Counted from the first letter of the stretch, positions 23,277 through 30,913 are shown. The stretch is DNA of 35,071 bases from Candidatus Harrisonbacteria bacterium CG10_big_fil_rev_8_21_14_0_10_44_23 (GCA_002773475.1 PFBB01000014.1:25129-60199), one strand, 5' to 3'. Notes: generated by a model not told the origin, from the letters alone. Made by a program: numbers and translations.

Positions 23277-23747
23277 TAATCGCAAAAATGCGAAAATAAA
23301 GGAAAAAAACGCGAAATTTAAACAGCGGAATTTAGCACGCGTCTATATTTTGCACCCTCTCTGGTGAAATAAACAAGCAAACCAAGCTTTAATCTGGACG
23401 ACCTAAGGTAGGCCAATACCTGCTTCGCATTAGAATATCCAAGTTTGTGGACAACTTTCAACTCTATAAGAATTTTATTCTCAACAACGAAATCAGCAAA
23501 ATATTTGGTTATTACTTCACCTTTATATTTTAAAGGGATATAAACCTGTTCTTTAAAGTCAATCTTTCTTTTGACAAACTCACTTGCTAGAGCACGCTGA
23601 TAGTCGCGCTCAGCTAGGCCCCAGCCCAGCTCCTATAAACTTCAAAAACAGCCCCGACGACAACAAAGCTTAGTTCCTTATAAACTATTTTATTATCCGC
23701 AACGGGCATTTCGCATTTTTAAAAATTTAGCATTTTTCGCGATTACT
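23275..23747. mobile_element. Inverted-repeat-bounded unit holding a broken GxxExxY gene
   Basis: The left end (23275, reading inward) is AGTAATCGCAAAAATGCGAAA and is nearly matched on the opposite strand at the right end (down from 23747) by AGTAATCGCGAAAAATGCTAA. One base is inserted and one differs. The unit fills the gap between the ftsX stop and the stop of the convergent surface-protein gene. I see no transposase and no obvious target-site duplication, so mobility is an inference from the ends and the cargo. Confidence 0.45.
23318..23709 (-). pseudogene. GxxExxY (PDDEXK_3) nuclease-like gene with a one-base frameshift
   Basis: The minus strand starts MPVADNKIVYKELSFVVV and reaches the hallmark GAVFEVYR, then runs into a stop. 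If one G is restored near 23630-23633, the frame continues as ELGWGLAERDYQRALASEF, the normal next part of the family. It goes on through IPLKYKGEVITKYFADFVV and NKILIELKVV (the D...ExK of a PD-(D/E)xK fold), then LAYLRSSRLKLGLLVYF, to a stop at 23318. The total of about 130 residues equals the family length. So it is a whole gene with a single lesion. A sequencing error in a G-rich spot is possible. The family is common in Patescibacteria and Bacteroidetes; its role is unknown. Confidence 0.8.
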
Positions 23748-23748
23748 C

Positions 23749-25209
23749 CTATTGGTTGGTAAATTTAGCTAATTGGATTTGGTCTTTTTTGTAGCGCCAG
23801 ACTGAGAGTCCAATGGTCGTTCCAATAATTAGCAAAACAGCCAAACCGATCCAGATAATCGGGCTAACCCCTTTTCTAATCAGAAAATCAGTAGGAGCTG
23901 CTACTTTTTTAAATGTTTGGTCATCGTTTGCGTAGATCACTATGTTGTGTTTTCCTGCAGTTAACTGCGCTATATCTGCCTCTGTTGCGTCAGCGTCAAC
24001 ATACAACTGACGTTCTAAGTTGTGCTCCTCATCAAAAATATCAATTCGATAACCATCTCTCGGTGGTCCATCTTCCGGTTCAGTCCAAGAGAATTTAACG
24101 TCTCCACCGGCGCTACTACCCTCGATACCCGGAGGAAGCTGCTGTTCGGCAGTGTTGATTTGATCAAAGCCAGCAATCGCGCCCTCTTCATTTTCTCCTG
24201 CCGCCTGCCCAAGCTCATCCGTTACTTCATCTGGCACGACAACAAATTCACTGCCTTCTTCGGGAGCGACATCTTCTGGCGGGGTGTCCTCCCCATTTAT
24301 TGGATCCTCAACAATCGCATTAGCCGAAGTTTTCTCCGTCTTAAAACCGATAGTATAGGTTGTTAGAAGCTCTTCGTTCTGGTCTAGCTGTCTAGAAAAA
24401 ACATCAGCAAAATAAAGCTGGTCCGGACCCAGGCCACCAATAGTTAACCAGTGCTCAAGCTCTAGGGTCGGATCATATCCGCTCGCTACCACATACAAAG
24501 GGTTCAATTGCGTCCTGAGAGTCGCTCCGGAGTCTGCCGCCACATTAGTAGTCCAAGCCAGGGTGACAGAGTGGTGAGTCTTCGCTACTACCCTAGCATT
24601 GGTCACAACTGTTTGGATGGGAACACCTGGCTCTAGCTGCTCAACCACCACCGCCCCCTCTTCCACTGAAGCGCCTCCTCCTTCTGGCGGCAGATAGTGC
24701 AAAGCATATTTAAAAGAAAAATCCTGATCCTCACCATCAATTCTAGCCCGCCCCTGCAAGTATGGTGATATAGCGTCTTCGTTGTGAGTTAGAAACACTG
24801 TAGTCGGGCTATAATAAACCCCCATCCATGGCAAGGACGATATCCTTACCCAGTAGGTCGAATATCCAGACAATAATATATTGCTGTTTAAATCAACGTG
24901 AAACTTTTTTCCCCCCGGCTTTGACGGGGTGGAGGAGAGGGAAACAATTTTAGTTGATAAGACGGATCCAAACTCATCGTAAAGAGTTAGGGTTATGTCA
25001 TCAGTGCTTCCAGAGTTATCTAGCCAAAAATCGAAACCGGTCAACAGAATGTCTTTTCTAGTCTGAAAGACCTGCTCCACATATCCCGATGTATTAAAAT
25101 ATCTCTGAGAGTTCCAAGGATCGGGAGCATATTCATAATAAACCGTTGCCAAAGTTATCATCGGCAACAAGATAGAAAAAAACAATGTAAGGGACAAGAT
25201 TTTTTTCAT
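23749..25209 (-). CDS. Secreted, C-terminally anchored surface protein with fibronectin-like domains
   Basis: A 486-residue protein with a signal peptide (MKKILSLTLFFSILLPMIT, about residues 1-20), a beta-rich first domain of about 150 residues with the look of a jelly-roll (NSGSTDDITLTLYDEFGSVL), an acidic Pro/Gly linker, and a fibronectin-III-like domain (VTLAWTTNVAADSGATLR ... GLGPDQLYFADVF). A low-complexity acidic stretch, a second FN3-like domain (VKFSWTEPEDGPPRDGYRI), a membrane helix near the C-terminus and the basic end WRYKKDQ follow. It is thus anchored with its domains outside. I start at ATG 25209, where the signal peptide begins. It may bind neighbouring cells or sugars; that is a guess. 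Confidence 0.75.
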   Translation of the reverse strand: MKKILSLTLFFSILLPMITLATVYYEYAPDPWNSQRYFNTSGYVEQVFQTRKDILLTGFDFWLDNSGSTDDITLTLYDEFGSVLSTKIVSLSSTPSKPGGKKFHVDLNSNILLSGYSTYWVRISSLPWMGVYYSPTTVFLTHNEDAISPYLQGRARIDGEDQDFSFKYALHYLPPEGGGASVEEGAVVVEQLEPGVPIQTVVTNARVVAKTHHSVTLAWTTNVAADSGATLRTQLNPLYVVASGYDPTLELEHWLTIGGLGPDQLYFADVFSRQLDQNEELLTTYTIGFKTEKTSANAIVEDPINGEDTPPEDVAPEEGSEFVVVPDEVTDELGQAAGENEEGAIAGFDQINTAEQQLPPGIEGSSAGGDVKFSWTEPEDGPPRDGYRIDIFDEEHNLERQLYVDADATEADIAQLTAGKHNIVIYANDDQTFKKVAAPTDFLIRKGVSPIIWIGLAVLLIIGTTIGLSVWRYKKDQIQLAKFTNQ

Positions 25210-25218
25210 ATTTACTAC

Positions 25219-25228
25219 TATAATTATA
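25219..25228. promoter_or_regulatory. Overlapping divergent -10 boxes
   Basis: TATAAT on the plus strand (25219-25224) ends 8 nt before the VIT1-like ATG; TATAAT on the minus strand (25223-25228) ends 13 nt before the surface-protein ATG. The two boxes share two bases in a near-palindrome, so both genes cannot be fired at once from one site. Confidence 0.5.
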
Positions 25229-25232
25229 TAGT

Positions 25233-25733
25233 ATGAATACCTTAGACCAAGAAAGCAAAAGAGAATATCTACGAAATTTCGTTTTTGGAGTCGAAGATAG
25301 TCTAGTTTCCACTGTTGGGCTTCTTTCGGGAGTCGCAATCGCCGGAGTAGAAAGCGCCACCATTATCCTCACTGGAGTAATTTTAATTTTTGTTGAAGCC
25401 CTCTCTATGGGAGCAGGAAGTTTCCTTGCCGAAAGCTCCACCGAGGAGTTTAGTCGTCATCGTCACAAATACAATCAACTCGCCGTAGTCGGCGGGGGAA
25501 TAATGTTTCTATCCTACTTCCTCGCTGGCTTCATTCCACTTGCGCCCTACTTTCTCTTTGCTCCATTTCAGGCACTAGTATTTTCTATTCTTCTTTCGAT
25601 GATCTCATTATTCGGCCTTGGCCTATTGAGCGCTAGAATTAGTCACATCAAAAGTAGTCGAGTCGCCCTTAGGATGCTCGTTGTAGGAGGACTAGCCATT
25701 GTGGTTGGCACTGTTGTTGGCCTATTTTTCTAG
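25233..25733 (+). CDS. VIT1/CCC1-family membrane transporter
   Basis: A 166-residue protein of the DUF125/VIT1 family, which moves Fe2+ or Mn2+ across membranes. The start REYLRNFVFGVEDSLVSTVG and the following GLLSGVAIAG are family hallmarks (the Asp in GxxD, and the following Ser/Gly-rich helix), and GAGSFLAESSTEEF contains the conserved Glu-rich turn. There are five helices. The long cytoplasmic metal-binding domain of plant VIT1 is missing, as in short bacterial forms. No SD; the TATAAT box predicts a leaderless mRNA. Its stop TAG interlocks with the corA stop in the shared word CTAG. Confidence 0.85.
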   Translation: MNTLDQESKREYLRNFVFGVEDSLVSTVGLLSGVAIAGVESATIILTGVILIFVEALSMGAGSFLAESSTEEFSRHRHKYNQLAVVGGGIMFLSYFLAGFIPLAPYFLFAPFQALVFSILLSMISLFGLGLLSARISHIKSSRVALRMLVVGGLAIVVGTVVGLFF

Positions 25734-26659
25734 AGCCACTTCTTTTTGTTAAAAACCCAGATTAAAAGGAAGGAGATTATTGCCGTTGCTCCACCTATTA
25801 TCCAAAAAGCGGATGGATTTTCTTGCAGTGGCAATTTTACGTTCATGCCGTAGAAAGAGGGGACGATAACCGCCACCGTCAAAATAATTGTTAGCGAGGT
25901 GAAAAACTTGATCACTCGGTTTAGGCTGTTGGTTAAAACCGTCGAATAAGCGTCGCGGATATTCATACTAGTTTTTAGGCTCGCCTTAGATAGGTCAATT
26001 ATTTCTTGTGAGCCCAAAATCAATGCTTCAATCAGTCCCTTGTCTTCATTATATAAATCCAGCGATCCTCCTTCTAGCAATTTGTGAAAAACCGTATTTT
26101 GCGGGATTAAAGAATTCATAAACTCATTCAAGGTTTCCTCAAAGCTAATAAAGCTCATGATCTCCTTATTATCAATCGATTCTTTCCGCGCCCGAAAACT
26201 TAGCTCGTTTATCTTTCGGTTAATTCCCTGTAGCACTCGAGAATATTCTGAGTTGGAGCGTTGAAGAATTTGAAGCGCCATCCTAGTCTTTTGAGTGGTG
26301 GTTAGCTCTTCTTGCGCATTTGCCAACTCATTAATCCAAGCCAACTTTGCCCTGGAGGCCACCAACACAAAAGTTTCGCTGATAGCAATCATTACCGGTG
26401 TCGTGCTAATCATTCCATCTTCGTCCTCAATAGGGGAGCGGACAAAAACATAGTTAATATCGTGACTCACCTCCAAGCGAGGTGCTTCAGTAATGTCCAT
26501 AGCATCATCCAACATTCTCGGCTCAATGCGTAGTTCGTTGTGCAGTCGTTTCACCTCTTCCGAGGATGGGTTTACGGCCTCAATTAAAGATCCGGCCTCA
26601 AATCGCTGACGCTCCTCGAGTTCCGGCATTTTAAGATTTTTATAATAGATCTTTAGCAT
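25730..26659 (-). CDS. corA: CorA-type magnesium/divalent metal channel
   Basis: A 309-residue protein with a large alpha/beta cytoplasmic N-terminal part, long stalk helices, and two membrane helices at the C-terminus. The selectivity motif YGMN is at about residues 270-273, followed by the short loop and last helix ending in the basic NKKKWL. This is the standard CorA plan; length fits. It takes up Mg2+ (Co2+ and Ni2+ in some). A TATACT box with TG in front ends 6 nt before the ATG. Its stop overlaps the VIT1-like stop on the other strand, so a metal importer and a metal exporter-like gene are tail to tail. Confidence 0.93.
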   Translation of the reverse strand: MLKIYYKNLKMPELEERQRFEAGSLIEAVNPSSEEVKRLHNELRIEPRMLDDAMDITEAPRLEVSHDINYVFVRSPIEDEDGMISTTPVMIAISETFVLVASRAKLAWINELANAQEELTTTQKTRMALQILQRSNSEYSRVLQGINRKINELSFRARKESIDNKEIMSFISFEETLNEFMNSLIPQNTVFHKLLEGGSLDLYNEDKGLIEALILGSQEIIDLSKASLKTSMNIRDAYSTVLTNSLNRVIKFFTSLTIILTVAVIVPSFYGMNVKLPLQENPSAFWIIGGATAIISFLLIWVFNKKKWL

Positions 26660-26665
26660 GCCTTA

Positions 26666-26674
26666 AGTATAACA
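26666..26674 (-). promoter_or_regulatory. Extended -10 box, likely leaderless corA transcript
   Basis: On the minus strand TGTTATACT ends 6 nt before the corA ATG, predicting transcription from the start codon itself. Confidence 0.5.
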
Positions 26675-26707
26675 AGGATGAGCAAAGGCTTGTAGCTTAC
26701 CCCCGGC

Positions 26708-26740
26708 ATCCCTGGGTTATCCCTGGGATAACCCAGGGAT
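26708..26740. repeat. 15-bp perfect palindrome upstream of corA
   Basis: ATCCCTGGGTTATCC and its complement around a CTG loop. The inner words CCCTGGGTTAT and CCCTGGGATAA are themselves repeated. No U-run follows on either strand. It lies between the mscS stop and the corA promoter and may end the mscS transcript or act as an operator. Confidence 0.7.
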
Positions 26741-26807
26741 AATTTACAACAAAAAGCCTACGAACTGCTATCAAGCGTTCGCGGGTCTTTCTTTTCAAAG
26801 CAAAAGC

Positions 26808-27668
26808 CTACTCCGCCTTGTGAATAACCCTTTGAGGGAAGGGGATTTCGATCCCTTCTTTGTCAAAGGCTTCTTTTAGCCTCTTTCTAAACTCTCCAGC
26901 AACTGCCCACTGCTCCAGCGGCTGCACATCTCCTAAGATCTTCACATCCACCGAGCTATCTCCAAAGTTTTCCACCCGAACAAACTGCGGAGCTTTCAAT
27001 ATTTTGTCTTTCCATTCCGGGTCTTGAGTCAAATCATCTCCAACCGCATTTATAACTTTCTTCACTTTTTCTAGATCATCACCGTATCCAACTCCAACAT
27101 TCATGTTTACTCTAGCAAATCCCATAGACTTATTTGAAGCTGTCTTTATCTCTCCGTTCGGCACGTAATGCAAGGTTCCATCTAGGTCTCGCAACATCGT
27201 AATACGCAAGTTAAGTCCTTCTACCACTCCAGAAACTCCAGCCACTTCAATCACGTCTCCAACTCGGTATTGGTTTTCCAGCAGGATAAATAAACCAGCC
27301 AAGAGGTCTTTAATTAAGTACTGACCACCAAAACCAACTGCCAAACCAATAATTCCAGCCGTGGCGATCAAGGGGCCAATATCTAGGCCGGATTCTGATA
27401 AGATCATAAGAATCGCCAGAAGGAAAATTACTAAAGAGGCCGTTCCTCGGAAAACAGAAATTAATGTATTTTCCCTTTTCTCCTCTGCCCTCGCAGAAAG
27501 GTTTTTATTTTCACGTACTAAGGTTCGGACCATCTTCTCAATAACCCATTTAGCTACCCAACGTAAAATTATAGCAGCGACAATAATTCCTAAAATCGCT
27601 ACGCTGTGGTCGACAAACCACCTAGCCAAACCATCAGAGATGGATTGAAGAATTGAATTAAAATCCAT
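26808..27668 (-). CDS. mscS: Small-conductance mechanosensitive channel (MscS family)
   Basis: A 286-residue channel that opens under membrane tension. Three membrane helices are seen, and the pore-lining TM3 region reads GIIGLAVGFGGQYLIKDLLAGLF, the family core with its Gly/Ala packing pattern. The beta domain follows with LENQYRVGDVIEVAGVSGVV and VPNGEI, then the alpha/beta C-terminal vestibule (VGYGDDLEKVKKVI). Length equals E. coli MscS (286). It starts 4 nt after the stop of the ROK kinase and is the last gene of the isomerase-kinase-channel unit. Confidence 0.95.
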   Translation of the reverse strand: MDFNSILQSISDGLARWFVDHSVAILGIIVAAIILRWVAKWVIEKMVRTLVRENKNLSARAEEKRENTLISVFRGTASLVIFLLAILMILSESGLDIGPLIATAGIIGLAVGFGGQYLIKDLLAGLFILLENQYRVGDVIEVAGVSGVVEGLNLRITMLRDLDGTLHYVPNGEIKTASNKSMGFARVNMNVGVGYGDDLEKVKKVINAVGDDLTQDPEWKDKILKAPQFVRVENFGDSSVDVKILGDVQPLEQWAVAGEFRKRLKEAFDKEGIEIPFPQRVIHKAE

Positions 27669-27672
27669 ATAT

Positions 27673-28500
27673 TTATTTTCTTAAAACTTGCAATGCGCCG
27701 TATAAGCCGGCAAGGTCTCCCAGCTCTGACTTTTTTAACTTAGGTAAGTCTGGGAATATTTTTAACATTTGTCGCAGATCTTTTTCGAGTTGGTGGATAG
27801 TGAAGCCAGTTTTTTTGGTAATCATTGATCCGCCCAGTACGATCAACTCTGGCGACCACATCACCATAACATTATTGAGACCTGCCGCAAGCCAACGACT
27901 AAATTTTTCCCACTCAGATTTATCTAAATGCCACGGCTTATCTCCATAACGAGTTTCAATCGCCCTGCCTCCAATCAACTCTTCTAGCGTCCCGTGCTCG
28001 CTTGTATTTAAGGCCAGCCGATCAACATCAATTACTTGGTGCCCCGGTTCAAACCCAACTGAAAATTTATCGATCTTCCCATCAATCACCCTTGCGCCAC
28101 CAACCCCTGTCCCAATGGTTATATACGCCATTATCCCCTTGGGTTTCCCAGCGCCATAGTGCGCCTCGCCCAAAGCAGCTAAAGCCGCGTCATTTTCCAG
28201 ATTCACCGGACAGCGGAAAGACCTCTCTAAATCCTTTCCTATCGGACGAGCAATCCATCCCTCCAAATTTGGCCCACCGATCAGCATGTCCTTTTCCGGA
28301 CTTAATGGGCCGGCGAGGCAACCCGAAATTGACTTAATCCTCTTTTCTTCGCTTAAGCCTAAAATATTTTCTCTAATCAAGCCAAACCCATCCACGTAGT
28401 CCTTTGGTGTTGGCCACATTATAATCTCTTCAATTCTCCTCCCGTTGGGAGATATAGCTAGTCGCGTATTTGTTCCGCCAATATCAAAAAGAATTTTCAT
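27673..28500 (-). CDS. ROK-family sugar kinase (glucokinase-like)
   Basis: A 275-residue kinase of the ROK group, likely acting on glucose or a related hexose. ATP-binding DIGGTNTRLAI is at the start (residues 5-16), the sugar-binding/catalytic NDAALAALGEAHYG near the middle (the Asp of END-A is the base), and the second phosphate motif ITIGTGVGGARV follows. The usual zinc-binding Cys cluster after the GH motif is missing; here the stretch after GHQVID has only His. This departs from most ROK proteins. It overlaps the isomerase gene by one base (TAATG), which supports a joint role in feeding sugar to glycolysis. Confidence 0.85.
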   Translation of the reverse strand: MKILFDIGGTNTRLAISPNGRRIEEIIMWPTPKDYVDGFGLIRENILGLSEEKRIKSISGCLAGPLSPEKDMLIGGPNLEGWIARPIGKDLERSFRCPVNLENDAALAALGEAHYGAGKPKGIMAYITIGTGVGGARVIDGKIDKFSVGFEPGHQVIDVDRLALNTSEHGTLEELIGGRAIETRYGDKPWHLDKSEWEKFSRWLAAGLNNVMVMWSPELIVLGGSMITKKTGFTIHQLEKDLRQMLKIFPDLPKLKKSELGDLAGLYGALQVLRK

Positions 28501-29462
28501 TAATCTTCAGATCTTTTTAAATTTTCTATACTCGGAGTCGAGTTCGGGCTAAGGTTTCTTAATTTTGCTAAAGACTTCGCACATTCGTCTGCCAAGATTA
28601 AAGCATTAAAGATTTTCTTCAGCTTGTCCTTTCCTGTTAAATTGATAACGCTCAGAGAATATCCCGCTTCCTCATAAAATCTTTGCGTCACCTGCATCTG
28701 TTTATATAGACGCTTATCATCCTCTTCGTCATACAAAAAGATGAAGTAACAGTTGGACAACAACCCGCCGTTGTCGGGGTTGTCTAAAAAGCCCACCACC
28801 TCGTTGTGATTCACCTCCGGAAATATATTGGAGAAAGCGGCAATTTTTGCTGATTCATTTAACCTAATCTTCCAGTTATAGGCGATAGACTTATTTCGCT
28901 TCGAAGCATAGATAATTGCCATTCTAGAATGTAGAGCCCTTGCAAGATTGCGCCCTTGATCCTCGAGCGCCTCAACGTCAACTACATCCGCGTGTCGGTT
29001 GAGAAGAGTTAATAGGTGTTGGTCCTGAAGCATGGCCGCCAAGGCAACAATTGAGTAACCCATTGCATCTCGGGGAGGAAGATTGGGCTCGGGTAGGCGA
29101 ACGAAAGGCACTCTTTCTAACTCAGCTAGCTCAAGCAGCTCTCCTCCAGAGCTAATCACCGCCCAACTAAGCCCGCGCCGGATCGCCTCTCTGGCAAAGG
29201 ACAGGGTCTCTTTTGTATTTCCAGAAAAGGAGCTAGCAACAAAAAAAGTTTGTTTTGCCTCCTCGTCATTGAGGTGGGGCAAGTCATAGTCATTGTGTAA
29301 AACAATTTCAGCATCTGCCCCTAAGAGGGGGAGTAGGTCTGCCGCCAAGCGTGATCCACCCATTCCACCAACCACCACCTTCAAAAACTTTTTCAATTTC
29401 TCACGATTCTCAATGGCCGGAGTAAAAGATAATTGATTTTTTAAATCCCAAACATCATCCAT
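28500..29462 (-). CDS. Bifunctional phosphoglucose/phosphomannose isomerase, SIS-domain
   Basis: A 320-residue protein of the PGI/PMI family, which interconverts glucose-6-P, fructose-6-P and mannose-6-P. First SIS domain: VVGGMGGSRLAADLL, then FFVASSFSGNTKETLS (the Ser/Thr sugar-phosphate loop); ELERVPFVRLPEPNLPPRDAMGYS follows. A second SIS domain ends with a region holding FPEVNHNEVVGF, whose Glu/His are the catalytic pair of the family. It heads an operon with the ROK kinase and mscS. The minus-strand TATAAT box (29469-29474) ends 6 nt before the ATG, so a leaderless mRNA is likely. Confidence 0.9.
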   Translation of the reverse strand: MDDVWDLKNQLSFTPAIENREKLKKFLKVVVGGMGGSRLAADLLPLLGADAEIVLHNDYDLPHLNDEEAKQTFFVASSFSGNTKETLSFAREAIRRGLSWAVISSGGELLELAELERVPFVRLPEPNLPPRDAMGYSIVALAAMLQDQHLLTLLNRHADVVDVEALEDQGRNLARALHSRMAIIYASKRNKSIAYNWKIRLNESAKIAAFSNIFPEVNHNEVVGFLDNPDNGGLLSNCYFIFLYDEEDDKRLYKQMQVTQRFYEEAGYSLSVINLTGKDKLKKIFNALILADECAKSLAKLRNLSPNSTPSIENLKRSED

Positions 29463-29468
29463 TTACTT

Positions 29469-29474
29469 ATTATA
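29469..29474 (-). promoter_or_regulatory. -10 box, likely leaderless isomerase operon transcript
   Basis: TATAAT on the minus strand, 6 nt before the ATG at 29462. The preceding TGGTATA could act as an extended box. No clear -35. Confidence 0.5.
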
Positions 29475-29870
29475 TACCAAACTGGCCCCAATTTTCGTCA
29501 ACAATAAAAAAGTTTTCAACTTTTCGCTATTGATCGGCAGCCACACCGTTTTATACTAAAAGTAGAACTGATAGATTTCAGTGTTGGGGTTTGGCAAGCT
29601 GCAACCAAAGCTCAGCAAAATCACGAGCTGGATCAATCAGGAACCTGTCCCACCGCGGAGTCGAGGTCTGTGAACGCTCGGCCTCCCAATGACGGCAGCA
29701 GTAAGCCAGCAAAACGGTTTGCAGTCGGCCTAAGTTGGGTTGAGCTGGCCAGTGCTCCCCAATTGTTCACCTTTGTTGCCGCTAATAATCGTTCGCTCGC
29801 CTGGTTGCAACAGGTGAGCTCCGTCGGGCCCCCCCCCACATCACCGTGGCGGGGGGCCATCCATTTCTAT

Positions 29871-29912
29871 AAACAAAAAAATGGACGCGGCGACTTTCGT
29901 CGCCACGTCCAT
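29871..29912 (-). terminator. Intrinsic terminator of the ParB-like gene
   Basis: On the minus strand, a 14-bp stem with one wobble pair (ATGGACGTGGCGAC), a GAAA tetraloop, then TTTTTTTGTTT. It lies 22 nt after the stop of the gene. Confidence 0.92.
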
Positions 29913-29934
29913 GTCGAGGAGGGGGGGCTATCCG

Positions 29935-30900
29935 CTAGCGAACTCGCGTTCGCCGACCCCGCTCACTGGCCCGCAAGATCTGGAGAGGTCGCTCCTGCCG
30001 GAAAGCGTTCCAAGCCGCGATACACAGGCGGAACATCTCCTCCTGGCTAACGCGCTTCTTTTCGGAGGTAGCGCCACCACCAAAACCAACGGCGGCCTGA
30101 AGGAGGGTAGTCCGCAGCTTCAGCCGAGGATCGGTCCTCTTCTCCATTCCCGTCCCATCACACACCGGCATCCAGAACTTGGGTGCGATCTGGGGAGCCT
30201 TGTGGAAGGTGGCAAACAGCGCTGCGACCACCGGCCCACGGAAGATGTGCTTGTGCTCCTTCGGGCTGAGCTTGTCCAAGAACGAACAAACTCGGATAGC
30301 CAGGTCGTAGTGATCGGTGCGCAGCAGGTAGGCGACATCGTCACCGTCATGCTGGCAGCGTTCGTGCTGGCTGGTCCAGAACCACTGGCTAAACCCACGC
30401 GGAACTGCCCGCAGGGTAGCCGTCTTAACGCTCTTGAACTCCTCGCTTCCAGCGAGGTAGCTCTCGATCACGTTGGCCCTAGTTCGAGGACTGGAGCGAT
30501 CGATGCTGGAGTAGAGCGTCCGAACGTCCTGTTCGGTTTGTGCCTCATACTCCAAAACCTTCACTCCGCACTTCCAGCCCGCCGGCATTTCCAGTCTAGC
30601 CCAGGCGGTGTGCTGGCCGTTCATCCGATAGGTCTTGCCGTTATAGCGGCAGATGATCAGGTGAACCCATTCCGGGTGGAACGTTCCTCGGATCATCGCC
30701 TTGACCAAGTAGTCCACGTGGGCCTGCTTGAGTTTGCGATCTCCGGGGAAGTCCTCGTGGGCCTCGATCAGCTTCACCGCCTCGGCATGGGTGAACTCGA
30801 GATTTCGCGTGCGCTTGAGCTCGAGGCCTCCTCCGAGGTCTGTGACGCTGAGAACATCCGTTCCGGCTACAGAGCCCTGGTGCTTGTACTGACCACTCAT
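29935..30900 (-). CDS. ParB/DGQHR-like protein in a GC-rich insert
   Basis: A 321-residue protein. Near residue 94 it has the motif MNGQHTAWARLE, following a helix (KLKQAHVDYLVKAMIRGTF) and a strand pair (VHLIICRYNGKTYR). This is the arrangement of the ParB/sulfiredoxin fold and of DGQHR-type proteins (DndB-related, and many phage proteins). The helix after it (TLYSSIDRSSPRTRANVI) also fits. The C-terminal part is rich in Trp, His and Arg and is not recognised. I start at 30900 because of GGAG upstream. Base use is clearly GC-richer than in neighbours; it has its own promoter, SD and terminator. Likely acquired from a phage or other mobile DNA. Binding to DNA is an inference. Confidence 0.72.
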   Translation of the reverse strand: MSGQYKHQGSVAGTDVLSVTDLGGGLELKRTRNLEFTHAEAVKLIEAHEDFPGDRKLKQAHVDYLVKAMIRGTFHPEWVHLIICRYNGKTYRMNGQHTAWARLEMPAGWKCGVKVLEYEAQTEQDVRTLYSSIDRSSPRTRANVIESYLAGSEEFKSVKTATLRAVPRGFSQWFWTSQHERCQHDGDDVAYLLRTDHYDLAIRVCSFLDKLSPKEHKHIFRGPVVAALFATFHKAPQIAPKFWMPVCDGTGMEKRTDPRLKLRTTLLQAAVGFGGGATSEKKRVSQEEMFRLCIAAWNAFRQERPLQILRASERGRRTRVR

Positions 30901-30913
30901 TGTCAAACTCCAA

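Larger units (their letters stand above)
29463..29934. other. 472-nt gap without a confident gene; GC-rich from about 29,580
   Basis: The first 100 nt are AT-rich and carry possible plus-strand boxes TTGATC (29530) and TATACT (29552). From about 29,580 base use changes to GC-rich and matches the ParB-like cassette. A minus-strand frame ending at 29578 (last residues DFAELWLQLAKPQH) is open for 62 codons but has no ATG, so it may be a remnant. A 13-bp GC hairpin with one mismatch lies at 29826-29858. I find no known structural RNA motif (not RNase P, tmRNA or SRP). Confidence 0.5.

Noticed and set aside
29690..29770. Possible integron attC site or structural RNA (SRP, RNase P, tmRNA) in the GC-rich gap
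   Set aside because: An isolated ACCCAAC/GTTGGGT word has no partner box at the right distance, and the conserved words of SRP, RNase P RNA and tmRNA are absent.
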